64,000 nucleotides of DNA from Streptococcus pneumoniae. GTDB lineage: Bacteria > Bacillota > Bacilli > Lactobacillales > Streptococcaceae. The notes beneath the pieces were generated by a model, which worked only from the letters and a program-made list of their open reading frames with translations, did no database searches and had not been told where the DNA came from. This document shows positions 55,630 through 63,746 of the stretch, in pieces. Both the position numbers and the translations under genes were made by a program. The DNA lies in assembly GCA_040719455.1 (NCBI GenBank), contig JBFDTN010000001.1:496001-560000 (forward strand), given 5' to 3'. How positions within the stretch are numbered: position 1 is the stretch's first letter; each line of letters opens with the position of its first letter.

Positions 55630-56631
55630 ATGTCATCATCAGATAGGCGTGTGCAATTATCTAAGGATTTGAATGGAGAAATGAAAGCATTTTTCCCTCT
55701 CGATTCCTTGATTACACATTTATCAGAAAAATTAGCAATGAGCGAAAAGGAAATTGAGTTGGCTCAGGATTTTCTACGTTGCTATAATTATTACTCCTTT
55801 TCTGTATTTGTGAAGCAAGTACCGAATAACATATTAGCAGGCAAGTTTCAAGCAGCAGTTACCTTATATGAATTTAATGAATGGTTGTCTCATTCTCTTT
55901 TTAATTTTTCTGGAAGATTAGAGCAGTTCATAAAAGCAACTTTTATTGAGTCACTGTGTGGTCAATATACCGGAGACTATCAAAAAGGAGAATGTTATTT
56001 GGATGAATCTATTTATGAAACAGAAGCATTGTATCAAGAATTTATTGAAATCATAGAAAAACATTTGTCTGAAAACCAAAGTCTTTCCATTCAACATCAT
56101 ATTTCTAATAAAAATTCGAAATTCCCTATTTGGGTTTTGTTTCAAGAAATGACTTTTGGAGAGACAACTCGTTTCATCAGTTCTTTAAAGAAGGATTTTC
56201 GAGAACAATGGATAGAGTCTGCTTTCCTTTCTAAAAATATTATCAATCCCAAAATTCACGGAGAGGAGATTAAGAGTAAGTTATTTGGCTGGGTATCTGC
56301 TGTTTGGTATATGAGAAATAGAACTGCTCATCATTTACGTCTTTATGGACAAAATTTTACAGTAGCCACACCAAGTTTCTTTTCAAGTGATTTAAGGAAA
56401 ATAAATAGAAATGCTATGGTTAAAAAGCAGAAAACCCATAATAAAGATTTATTTGCTTATCTATTAGCAATGAAAAATTTGATTCAGTATCATTCTGCTA
56501 TTTTTATTCAAGATTGGAATCATTTTTTGATAACATTAGAGGCTAATATGATAGGAAATCCTGCTATCATATTGGCTAGTAAAATTGGTTTTCCAAGTAA
56601 TTGGAAACAAGTTTTATGGATTGATGAGTAG
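55630..56631 (+). CDS. Abi-family protein (Abi_2, AbiF/AbiD-type)
   Basis: 333 residues, a normal size for the family. The helical protein has the conserved C-terminal HEPN-type RNase motif RNRTAHHLRLYGQNF, about residues 236-250, and FPIWVLFQEMTFGETTRFIS in the middle. Such proteins cause abortive infection; AbiF relatives act as RNA-controlled toxins and have been proposed as relatives of Cas13 ancestors. GAAGGA precedes the ATG. Ends at its own terminator. Confidence 0.88.
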   Translation: MSSSDRRVQLSKDLNGEMKAFFPLDSLITHLSEKLAMSEKEIELAQDFLRCYNYYSFSVFVKQVPNNILAGKFQAAVTLYEFNEWLSHSLFNFSGRLEQFIKATFIESLCGQYTGDYQKGECYLDESIYETEALYQEFIEIIEKHLSENQSLSIQHHISNKNSKFPIWVLFQEMTFGETTRFISSLKKDFREQWIESAFLSKNIINPKIHGEEIKSKLFGWVSAVWYMRNRTAHHLRLYGQNFTVATPSFFSSDLRKINRNAMVKKQKTHNKDLFAYLLAMKNLIQYHSAIFIQDWNHFLITLEANMIGNPAIILASKIGFPSNWKQVLWIDE

Positions 56632-56652
56632 CAGATAGCAAAATAATAGTAG

Positions 56653-56687
56653 AAAGCAAGAGCTGTTAAAGTAGCTCTTGCTTTTTT
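56653..56687 (+). terminator. Terminator after the Abi gene
   Basis: AAAGCAAGAGCT (56653-56664) and AGCTCTTGCTTT (56673-56684), perfect, followed by T residues. Confidence 0.9.
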
Positions 56688-56712
56688 ATGACAAACGAAG
56701 TTTTAAATTTTA

Positions 56713-56727
56713 TTTTTCTGGCATACT
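56713..56727 (+). promoter_or_regulatory. GGCATACT motif upstream of the replication gene
   Basis: TTTTTCTGGCATACT, identical over 15 bases to the copies at 46134-46148 and 46277-46291. Transcription would start near 56734. Confidence 0.55.
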
Positions 56728-56751
56728 TCATTTGTAATAATCAGTTTCTAA

Positions 56752-56786
56752 AAAAGCCATTAACAAATATGTTAATGACTTTTTTT
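56752..56786 (+). terminator. Terminator-like hairpin in the leader of the replication gene
   Basis: CATTAACA (56758-56765) and TGTTAATG (56770-56777) around AATA, extended by AAAAAG against CTTTTT, followed by T residues. It lies between the putative promoter and the start codon, so it is an attenuator candidate. Confidence 0.7.
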
Positions 56787-56806
56787 GATGTCTTTTTAGA
56801 AATTTG

Positions 56807-57799
56807 ATGATTGCAAATTTATTAATCAAGAAAGATATTGTTATGAATCAAGCCAGAAAAAATATTCAAAAAAAGAATTCAGAAATAGTAGCAATACTTA
56901 ATGCTCCTACTCTAAATGAGTTAGTTAGTATTAAAGCAAGTCAAGCCCCAAATAGAATAAATCCGTTACTAAACGATGAAGCTACTTTTGAACTTAAAAC
57001 AGGATTATTATTCGTTGAAAATTATTTGAATCAGCATTGTTTCAAAGTTTGTGTAATGAAAATGCTCGACTTTTTGACGATTAAATTAGCAGAAAAGAAT
57101 CAATATAAAGTTAGTGAAAAAAAAAAGATAAATCCAAACATTCAATTTTCAATAGAAGAATATGCAATTCTTTTAGGAAAGGTAAATCCTCGAAGCGCCT
57201 CTACAAAGAAAAATGTTCGAAGAGTTATTAATCAAACGTTAGATATAATTTATAATTTCTCTTTGGAAACTGAGGAAAAAAGAGGTGCTGAGATAGTTCG
57301 TTTTAAAAAGATGCGAATCTGTCAAAGTTATGAATGTGAAAATAGTGTATTTACGTTTACATTTACAGAAATATTTGCAAGATATTTATTGAGCGCTTAC
57401 ATTATGCAGTATCCAATTTCACTATTGAAGTTAGATGAACGTAACAGTAATGCTTATGTTATCGGCCGAAAACTAGCCTTACATCAAAGTATATCTAATA
57501 ATATAAAAAAAGGAACACATAAAATTATTAGCGTTGAAAGTTTGTTGAACATAGCGCCCGATATTCCTAATATTGAAACCGTTAGAATAGGAAACGGAGC
57601 GTGGACGGAAAGAATTGCAGATAAGTTAGAAAAAGTACTAGATCTTTTAGTGGAACATAAGATTATTGAAAAGTGGAATTATTGTAATTCAAAAGGTTTA
57701 GAACTATCTGATGAACAGCTTGACAATTTTGGAAGTTATCACATATTTAAAGAGTCAAAGATTAAGTTTTCATTGTATGGGTTGGCTAGCTTTGATTAG
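56807..57799 (+). CDS. Replication initiator-like protein
   Basis: 330 residues from ATG 56807; an ATG at 56843 is an equally possible start since neither has a good ribosome binding site. The protein looks like a two-winged-helix initiator: ITKLAEKNQ-type basic helices, FSIEEYAILLGKVNPRSAST, and FTFTEIFARYLLSAYIMQYP followed by LDERNSNAYVIGRKLALHQS. It lies directly before three 22-base iterons and a primase-helicase gene, which supports a role in replicating the excised element. Family assignment is by pattern only. Confidence 0.7.
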   Translation: MIANLLIKKDIVMNQARKNIQKKNSEIVAILNAPTLNELVSIKASQAPNRINPLLNDEATFELKTGLLFVENYLNQHCFKVCVMKMLDFLTIKLAEKNQYKVSEKKKINPNIQFSIEEYAILLGKVNPRSASTKKNVRRVINQTLDIIYNFSLETEEKRGAEIVRFKKMRICQSYECENSVFTFTFTEIFARYLLSAYIMQYPISLLKLDERNSNAYVIGRKLALHQSISNNIKKGTHKIISVESLLNIAPDIPNIETVRIGNGAWTERIADKLEKVLDLLVEHKIIEKWNYCNSKGLELSDEQLDNFGSYHIFKESKIKFSLYGLASFD

Positions 57800-57803
57800 T
57801 AGT

Positions 57804-57869
57804 GGGGTATATTTAGTTAGGAAATGGGGTAACTGTGATGAGGTATAGGGGTAACTTTAATGAGGTAAA
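57804..57869 (+). repeat. Three tandem 22-base iterons
   Basis: Units begin GGGG(T) at 57804, 57826 and 57848, exactly 22 bases apart. The second and third share GGGGTAACT and ATGAGGTA; the first is more diverged (GGGGTATATTTAGTTAGG). They start 5 bases after the replication gene, the usual place for binding sites of a theta-type Rep protein. Confidence 0.7.
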
Positions 57870-57949
57870 AAAATTTTTAATGCTTGTTGCAGCTGCATTT
57901 ATAGGCACTCAAAAATTTCAATACTAATAATATTATTAATGACCATTGC

Positions 57950-57971
57950 CACCAAATTTGAAAATTTGGTG
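57950..57971. repeat. Perfect palindrome in the putative origin
   Basis: CACCAAATTT and AAATTTGGTG separated by GA. Confidence 0.75.
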
Positions 57972-57987
57972 ACATGCTAAAATATAT

Positions 57988-58022
57988 CCTGTAAAATAAA
58001 AAGCCGGTTTTTATTTTACAGG
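57988..58022. repeat. 15-base-arm hairpin before the primase-helicase gene
   Basis: CCTGTAAAATAAAAA (57988-58002) and TTTTTATTTTACAGG (58008-58022) are perfect arms around GCCGG. It is directly followed by the ribosome binding site AAGGAG (58024-58029). It may be part of the replication origin, or control translation of the helicase. Confidence 0.75.
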
Positions 58023-58036
58023 GAAGGAGCAATTGG

Positions 58037-59983
58037 ATGGTTATTGATCAAATAAAAGATAAACTCGTAAACTATGTAGAAGGATTAACAGAGCATAGTT
58101 TTAAGGGGAATAGAAAAGGGTATACTTGCCCTTCATGTGGCAGTGGTACTGGAAAGAATAAGACTGGTGCCTTCGCGATACAGAACGATGGTAGACGATG
58201 GAAATGTTTTTCATGTGGTAATAGCGGAGATATCTTTGACTTGATTGGACTGGTAGAAGGACTTGATGATTTTCCAAGCAGGTTGAAACGTGCAAGTGAA
58301 CTTTTTAATATAGATATTTCTGAACATGATTCGAATCAATTTATAAAAAAAGAAAGAGGTAAAGTAATGAATGAGAAAGTGTTAATGAAAGAAAATGAAC
58401 AAGTTGATTATACAAAATTTTATAAAGAAGCACATAGTCGTATTTCAGAAACAGATTATGCAAAAAAACGTGGATTGAGTGATGAGATATTGAACAAGTT
58501 TTTGATTGGCTATGATTCAAATTGGAAACATCCGAATGTGAAAAAAGAAGTATCTGGAAGCCCGCGTTTGATAATACCGACAAGTAAAACAAGTTACTTT
58601 GCACGAGATGTTCGAAATGTAATACCGGAATTTCAACAACCTTATATAAAAAGTAAGGTGGGTGGTAACAATTTATTTAATGTTAAAGTATTGAATCAAC
58701 AGCTTGAACAACCGATTTTTGTTGTCGAAGGAGAGATAGATGCTCTTAGCATAATGGAAGTAGGTGGAGTAGCTGTAGCTTTAGGAAGCACTAGCAATGT
58801 AAACAAATTCATGGATGCAGTAACGAAAGTAAAACTTCAACGTCCACTAATTCTAGCGCTTGATAATGATGTTAAAGGACGAGAAACAACTGAAATATTG
58901 GCAAAACATTTGACAGAAAAAAATATTAGTTTTATTGTTGCAAATCTTATGACACAAGATATAAAAGATCCGAATGAGATGCTTGTAAAAAATAGAGAAC
59001 TGTTTACAACATTTGTTATAGAAGCAATAAACAGTGCAAAAACTGAGAAAGAGAAGTATCTTGATTTAGCAACAAAGCATTTTATTCAAGATTTTATGGA
59101 CGGTGTTGCAGAGAGTACAAATACACCATTTATTCCTACAGGATTTGATGAAATTGATAATTTACTAGATGGAGGATTATACGAAGGCTTGTATGTCGTT
59201 GGTGCGATTTCGTCACTTGGAAAGACTACACTCGTAACTCAAATAGCGGATCAAATAGCAGAGCAGGGCTACGATGTCTTAATTTTTAGTCTTGAAATGG
59301 CTCGTAGCGAAATTATGGCTAAAAGTATCAGTCGTCATACTGTAAAAGAAATACTTAATGTTGGAGGCGATATGAGAAACGCTAAGACTGTTAGAGGTAT
59401 CACAGTAGGAAGCAAGTATGCCAATTATAGCAAGATAGAACGTGAACTGATTAGTTCTGCTGTTGGAAAATATGGTGATTATGCGAAGCATCTTTTTATT
59501 ATTGAAGGTATTGGTAACATAGGTGTTAATGAAATTAGAGATACTGTTACTAAACACTACAATTTCACTGGAAATAGGCCAATTGTCATAGTTGACTATT
59601 TGCAAATCCTTGCTCCATTGAATGAAAGAGCCACCGATAAGCAAAATACGGATAGAGCTGTATTAGAATTAAAACGAATCAGTCGAGACTTTAAAATACC
59701 TCTAATTGCCATTTCGAGTTTTAATCGTGAAAATTATACAAGTCCTGTAAGTATGCAGTCGTTTAAGGAAAGTGGAGCTATTGAATATTCCAGTGATGTT
59801 TTAATGGGATTGCAATTTAAAGGAGTAGGAGAATCAAGCTTTGATGTTAATGATGCAAAGGCGCAACATCCTCGGGAAATAGAAGTAGTTGTTCTAAAAA
59901 ATCGCAATGGACGAACAGGAACCAAGATGGAACTTGAATTTTATTCTATGTTCAACTATTTTCATGAAAGGAGAGCGCGATGA
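58037..59983 (+). CDS. Primase-helicase fusion (CHC2 zinc finger, TOPRIM, DnaB-type helicase)
   Basis: 648 residues. Zinc finger YTCPSCGSGTGKNK ... WKCFSCGNSGDIFDLI at about 29-75. TOPRIM at about 230-290 (VVEGEIDALSIMEVGG, LALDNDVKGRET). DnaB-like helicase from about 365: Walker A AISSLGKTTLVTQ, Walker B PIVIVDYLQILAP and the following SSFNR region. It should prime and unwind the excised element. Gene order rep-origin-primase/helicase resembles satellite islands and replicating integrative elements. Confidence 0.92.
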   Translation: MVIDQIKDKLVNYVEGLTEHSFKGNRKGYTCPSCGSGTGKNKTGAFAIQNDGRRWKCFSCGNSGDIFDLIGLVEGLDDFPSRLKRASELFNIDISEHDSNQFIKKERGKVMNEKVLMKENEQVDYTKFYKEAHSRISETDYAKKRGLSDEILNKFLIGYDSNWKHPNVKKEVSGSPRLIIPTSKTSYFARDVRNVIPEFQQPYIKSKVGGNNLFNVKVLNQQLEQPIFVVEGEIDALSIMEVGGVAVALGSTSNVNKFMDAVTKVKLQRPLILALDNDVKGRETTEILAKHLTEKNISFIVANLMTQDIKDPNEMLVKNRELFTTFVIEAINSAKTEKEKYLDLATKHFIQDFMDGVAESTNTPFIPTGFDEIDNLLDGGLYEGLYVVGAISSLGKTTLVTQIADQIAEQGYDVLIFSLEMARSEIMAKSISRHTVKEILNVGGDMRNAKTVRGITVGSKYANYSKIERELISSAVGKYGDYAKHLFIIEGIGNIGVNEIRDTVTKHYNFTGNRPIVIVDYLQILAPLNERATDKQNTDRAVLELKRISRDFKIPLIAISSFNRENYTSPVSMQSFKESGAIEYSSDVLMGLQFKGVGESSFDVNDAKAQHPREIEVVVLKNRNGRTGTKMELEFYSMFNYFHERRAR

Positions 59984-60495
59984 ATTTTGATTTTTCGAAA
60001 CTTGAAGCTTTGTCAGAAACTAAAAAAGCTAGCAAGCGTAGTGAAGCTCAATTAGATTCTAAATTTACAGTTGAAAGTAGTTTATTCGATTTACAACATG
60101 ATGCAGATATAAGAAAGATTCAACTAGAGAGGGCTTTGAAAATAAATCGAGAGTATTTGAAAAATAAAGTTGATAGTGCTTCCCACATTGCTGAAATTAT
60201 AAAAGGTCTGCAAGAAGGTATCAGCATTTATCATTTATTTTTGAAAGCCATGTCATCACTTTCAATACTTACTAATGATAGTAATTTATATGAACAGACT
60301 AGATCTACATTGATGACAGTTCATGGATTTGGCCTTAAGTTAGATGATGCTAAAGAATTAGAATATGACGAAGTATTAGAACGCTTGAGAAAACTAAAAC
60401 TAGCATATTCAAAAGAAGTAAATTTAAAAGATAGAATGAGAATTGAAAATGCTATTAAAAGACATGAAATGATGTTGAAACATTTATCGGAATAA
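59980..60495 (+). CDS. Unknown helical protein
   Basis: 171 residues, overlapping the helicase gene by 4 bases, so translationally coupled. Charged, almost entirely helical: IRKIQLERALKINREYLKNK and LERLRKLKLAYSKEVNLKDR. No motif recognised. Position suggests a replication or partition accessory role. Confidence 0.65.
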   Translation: MNFDFSKLEALSETKKASKRSEAQLDSKFTVESSLFDLQHDADIRKIQLERALKINREYLKNKVDSASHIAEIIKGLQEGISIYHLFLKAMSSLSILTNDSNLYEQTRSTLMTVHGFGLKLDDAKELEYDEVLERLRKLKLAYSKEVNLKDRMRIENAIKRHEMMLKHLSE

Positions 60496-60505
60496 GGAGG
60501 TAAGT

Positions 60506-60757
60506 ATGAAGACAGTTAGACATCAAAATTTAATGGATATTGGATTTCCTGAACATACTGCACGTGATATTATTAAACAAGCTAAAGCGATTGCTGTCCA
60601 AGAATTTAAAGATGCTAGAGCTTTTTCGGATAATATGATACAATTAAATAAATCGCCTTTTGAGAATGTAAGATTAGATCTTGCTCCTAGATATATAGTG
60701 GAGAAATTACTTGGTTTTGAGTTGCTTTCAACTAGAGAGGAACAAGAAAATGAGTAA
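60506..60757 (+). CDS. DUF3173-like small protein
   Basis: 83 residues, preceded by AAGGAGG. NLMDIGFPEHTARDIIKQAK and the C-terminal PRYIVEKLLGFEL resemble DUF3173 proteins, which lie directly before tyrosine integrases of streptococcal integrative elements and may act as excisionase or DNA-binding partner. The middle is longer than usual. Overlaps the integrase gene by 8 bases. Confidence 0.65.
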   Translation: MKTVRHQNLMDIGFPEHTARDIIKQAKAIAVQEFKDARAFSDNMIQLNKSPFENVRLDLAPRYIVEKLLGFELLSTREEQENE

Positions 60758-61961
60758 AAAATATAGAGGTATAAGACGAAATAATCAGGGAAAGATCTTT
60801 TATGAGATTGAAGTTGGAACAGATCCCAAAACGGGAAAACGTATTCGAAAAAAATCGTATAAGGACCAATTTGGCAATGATTTCAAGACTGAAAAACAAG
60901 CATTTGATGAAGCTTGTCGCATTCGCACAGAAATAAATATATCAAAGTACAGTCAGTCTAATGATGACTATGAAGATAAAAATATCACGTTCAGGCAATT
61001 TATGGAAGAGGTATATTTACCATATTATAAAAAGTCAGTACAAATGGTGACATATCGAACTGCTACACCACAATATCAAACATTTATTGATAGATTTGGT
61101 AGCAAGAAATTGTCAGAAATAACTGTCCGTGATTGTGAACGGTATCGTCTTGAATTAATTGACAGATATTCTCCTAATTATGCCAAAGGTCTATGGTGTA
61201 AATTTAAGCAGTGCTTACGCTATGCAGAAAGATTGGAGTATATTGATAAAGTTCCTTGTGAAAATTTGGATAATCCTAGAGGAGAGAGACCAGAAACGAC
61301 ATTTTGGCGACTAGATGAATTGCAGAAGGTATTAGATACTTTTGATTTATCGAATTATGAAGAACGTCAATACTATACAGCAACGTGGCTATATTTCATG
61401 ACGGGAATGCGTGTTTCAGAAGGTCTAAGTCTCCAGTGGTCTGACATTGATTTCGATAAACAAATTATTCATATTTGTTCAACTCTTGAGTATAAGGGGA
61501 ATGGACAATATGTAAGAAAAGAGCAAACCAAGACTCGTGCAGGTATGCGGTTCATTGAAATTGATGATGAAACAATTAAGGTTTTGAAAAGTTGGAGATC
61601 AGTTCAAGTATATAGCTCTGATGATGATTATGTACTTGCTAGATTTTCTAGTCCAATGGATAAAAGCACATTAAGTCGCATGTTGAAGCGTCATGCACTT
61701 AAAGCAAATGTACCCATTATTACTGGTAAAGGTTTAAGACATAGTCACGATTCGTTTATGATAAATGTTCTGAAAAAAGATGTTTTATATGTATCCGCTC
61801 GATCAGGTCGTACAGATAAGGCAACTACATTGAACACATATTCTCACTTATATGATCGTGAAAGAGTTAGTGGTGGAAAAGAAATCACAAAGGTATTGCA
61901 GGATGTCGGACTACTAGCAACTTCCCGCCAATTCCCCGCCAACGAAAATGCATCTATGTAA
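60750..61961 (+). CDS. int: Tyrosine integrase of the island
   Basis: 403 residues from ATG 60750 (AGAGAGG upstream); the frame extends 13 codons further. N-terminal arm-binding domain YRGIRRNNQGKIFYEIEVG, core-binding domain from about residue 85, catalytic domain with Arg in TGMRVSEGLSLQW, HxxR-type GKGLRHSHDSF and nucleophile Tyr in TLNTYSHLYD. It lies 39 bases from attR. The last codons include one copy of the arm-type repeat. It should insert the element at rplL. Confidence 0.93.
   Translation: MSKKYRGIRRNNQGKIFYEIEVGTDPKTGKRIRKKSYKDQFGNDFKTEKQAFDEACRIRTEINISKYSQSNDDYEDKNITFRQFMEEVYLPYYKKSVQMVTYRTATPQYQTFIDRFGSKKLSEITVRDCERYRLELIDRYSPNYAKGLWCKFKQCLRYAERLEYIDKVPCENLDNPRGERPETTFWRLDELQKVLDTFDLSNYEERQYYTATWLYFMTGMRVSEGLSLQWSDIDFDKQIIHICSTLEYKGNGQYVRKEQTKTRAGMRFIEIDDETIKVLKSWRSVQVYSSDDDYVLARFSSPMDKSTLSRMLKRHALKANVPIITGKGLRHSHDSFMINVLKKDVLYVSARSGRTDKATTLNTYSHLYDRERVSGGKEITKVLQDVGLLATSRQFPANENASM
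61922..61941 (+). repeat. Right integrase arm-type repeat
   Basis: TTCCCGCCAATTCCCCGCCA, 18 of 20 identical to 43887-43906 and in the same direction. It is inside the 3' end of the integrase gene, 59 bases before the right att core. Confidence 0.55.
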
Positions 61962-62000
61962 AACGTTGGTACTAAAGCAATTATAGACATAGCGCAATTC

Positions 62001-62015
62001 TTACTCTTAAATAAT
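62001..62015 (+). other. attR: right end of the island
   Basis: TTACTCTTAAATAAT, exact copy of the rplL 3' end. Sequence after it is the former downstream region of rplL. Confidence 0.9.
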
Positions 62016-62105
62016 CAATTATTGATTACTTAGAATTGAAATCCTAAATTTATAGTCTTTTCGTTTAGTTAAGGTGATTATAAAATCGGAAACTTTCATT
62101 TAAGG

Positions 62106-62135
62106 CACTCCCACAGAATACTGTGGGGGTGTTTA
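62106..62135 (+). terminator. Probable original terminator of rplJ-rplL, now right of the island
   Basis: CACTCCCACAG (62106-62116) and CTGTGGGGGTG (62121-62131), one G-T pair, followed by T-rich sequence. The 397-base gap 61962-62358 holds attR, this hairpin and one more terminator; I see no gene. Confidence 0.75.
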
Positions 62136-62291
62136 TTATACCTTCAAGCTAGTTTTTCTGGAAGTGAAAGATACGAAAACTATCAGCTAAGCTGATGGCT
62201 ATTAGAGAGCTTCTAACTGTCATTTATTTGAAAGAATAAGGAAATAAAGAAGTTTCTCTATTAAGTTCAATCAAGTTTCATAGTCACGCTT

Positions 62292-62322
62292 AAAACCGCT
62301 ACTGTAAGCAGTAGCGGTTTTT
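62292..62322 (+). terminator. Strong hairpin before radC
   Basis: AAAACCGCTACTG and CAGTAGCGGTTTT around TAAG, followed by T residues; isolates radC from upstream transcription. Confidence 0.85.
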
Positions 62323-62358
62323 TGGTCTTTCTACGAATAAAGTAGTAAGGAGGTTTTT

Positions 62359-63039
62359 ATGTATAGTATTTCATTAAAAGAAGACTCTATTTTGCCGCGA
62401 GAGCGTCTGGTCGAGCAGGGGCCAGAAGCATTGAACAATCAAGAATTATTAGCTATTTTGTTGCGAACAGGGAATCGAAAAGAAACAGTTTTTCAAATTT
62501 CCCAACAATTACTGACTCGTTTATCTAGTTTAGCAGATTTGCGTATGATGAGCCTACAAGAGCTCAAAAACATCCCTGGGATTGGTCCTATTAAGGCCAT
62601 TGAATTGCAGGCTATGATGGAGCTAGGACGGCGGATTTGCAAGGCAGAGATGATTGAGAAGGAGCAGATTGTTAGTAGTAAAGCCCTAGCTTTGAAAATG
62701 CAGCAGGAGTTGGGCTATAAAAAGCAAGAACATCTGGTTGCCTTATATCTGAATCCTCAAAATCGAATTATTCATCAACAGACGATTTTTATCGGGAGTG
62801 CGACACGGAGTTTGGCAGAGCCAAGAGAAATTCTTCACTATGCCATTAAGCACATGGCAACCTCTGTCATCCTGGTTCACAATCATCCTTCTGGCTCTGT
62901 AAAGCCTAGTCAAAATGATAATGATGTAACAAGACATGTCAAAAAAGCCTGCGACATGATGGGGATTATATTACTAGATCACCTCATTGTCGCAGACAAA
63001 TTGTATTATAGTTATCGAGAAGAGACGGATTTGCTCTAA
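62359..63039 (+). CDS. radC: RadC-family protein
   Basis: 226 residues. N-terminal helix-hairpin-helix ([21 protein letters not shown]) and C-terminal JAB/MPN metal-binding domain ([15 protein letters not shown]). GGAGG before the ATG. Once called a DNA repair protein; the true activity is unsettled. It converges with the next gene, overlapping by 4 bases. Confidence 0.92.
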   Translation: MYSISLKEDSILPRERLVEQGPEALNNQELLAILLRTGNRKETVFQISQQLLTRLSSLADLRMMSLQELKNIPGIGPIKAIELQAMMELGRRICKAEMIEKEQIVSSKALALKMQQELGYKKQEHLVALYLNPQNRIIHQQTIFIGSATRSLAEPREILHYAIKHMATSVILVHNHPSGSVKPSQNDNDVTRHVKKACDMMGIILLDHLIVADKLYYSYREETDLL

Positions 63040-63728
63040 AGATGATTTACGATGTAATCAAATAGGGCTAATTCTTTTGGACGATTGTCAAACAGAAATT
63101 CAGGATGCCACTGGACGCCTAGAAAGGCTGTGCCATCTGTGGTCGTGACAGCTTCGATAATTTCATCTTTTGGATCATAGGCAATGACCTTGAGGTTGGG
63201 CGCTAAGTCCTTGATACTCTGGTGATGGAAAGAATTGATGTGAGAAATTTCACCGTAAATATCTCGCAAAATATTGTCAGGTTTAGTAGCTAGGCGCTGT
63301 GTGGTGTATTCTGCAGAAGTATCTTGCCAATGATCTTCAATGTCTTGATGAAGAGTGCCACCCATCGCCACATTAAAGAGCTGAGTACCACGACAGACCG
63401 TAAAGATGGGCTTTTCTTGCTTAAGAGCTTCTTTTATCAATGCTAATTCAAAGATATCACGGGCAAGCAGGTAATCATCACTTTCGATGGTCTGTGTTTC
63501 GCCGTAGAATTCTGGTCGAACATTTTGTCCGCCTGTGAGGATAAGTTTATCAATCATACTCACATATTCCTCAGCCATATCTTCATCTCCAATAGGGAGA
63601 ATAATGGGCACGCCTCCAACTTTTCGGACTCCTTCGACAAAGCCTTTAGCTGTGTAGCTCATCATTGCAAATTCATCGTCAGGATTGGGACGTTCATTGC
63701 CAGTAATTCCGATAATTGGTTTTCGCAT
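63036..63728 (-). CDS. Class I glutamine amidotransferase-like hydrolase (peptidase C26, PuuD-like)
   Basis: 230 residues. Catalytic triad: nucleophile Cys in [16 protein letters not shown] and the His/Glu pair in [10 protein letters not shown] terminus [12 protein letters not shown] is typical. Family members hydrolyse gamma-glutamyl bonds such as gamma-glutamyl-GABA. It lies 18 bases after rex, probably in the same operon, as in pneumococci. Confidence 0.9.
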   Translation of the reverse strand: MRKPIIGITGNERPNPDDEFAMMSYTAKGFVEGVRKVGGVPIILPIGDEDMAEEYVSMIDKLILTGGQNVRPEFYGETQTIESDDYLLARDIFELALIKEALKQEKPIFTVCRGTQLFNVAMGGTLHQDIEDHWQDTSAEYTTQRLATKPDNILRDIYGEISHINSFHHQSIKDLAPNLKVIAYDPKDEIIEAVTTTDGTAFLGVQWHPEFLFDNRPKELALFDYIVNHL

Positions 63729-63746
63729 GTGGATTGTATCTCTTTT

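Larger units (their letters stand above)
43785..62015. mobile_element. 18.2-kb integrative genomic island at the 3' end of rplL
   Basis: Bounded by a 15-base direct repeat, with a tyrosine integrase adjacent to the right end. Contents: two tyrosine recombinases, a Rep protein, a primase-helicase, iterons, an XRE repressor, a PgrA-type surface protein, an Abi protein and a zinc-ribbon ABC cassette. Base composition is visibly more A+T-rich than the flanking ribosomal genes, mainly from 54.6 kb rightward. No relaxase, type IV secretion or phage genes are present. Confidence 0.88.

Noticed and set aside
43785..62015. Prophage or full ICE
   Set aside because: No capsid, portal, terminase, lysis, relaxase, coupling protein or type IV secretion genes in the interval.
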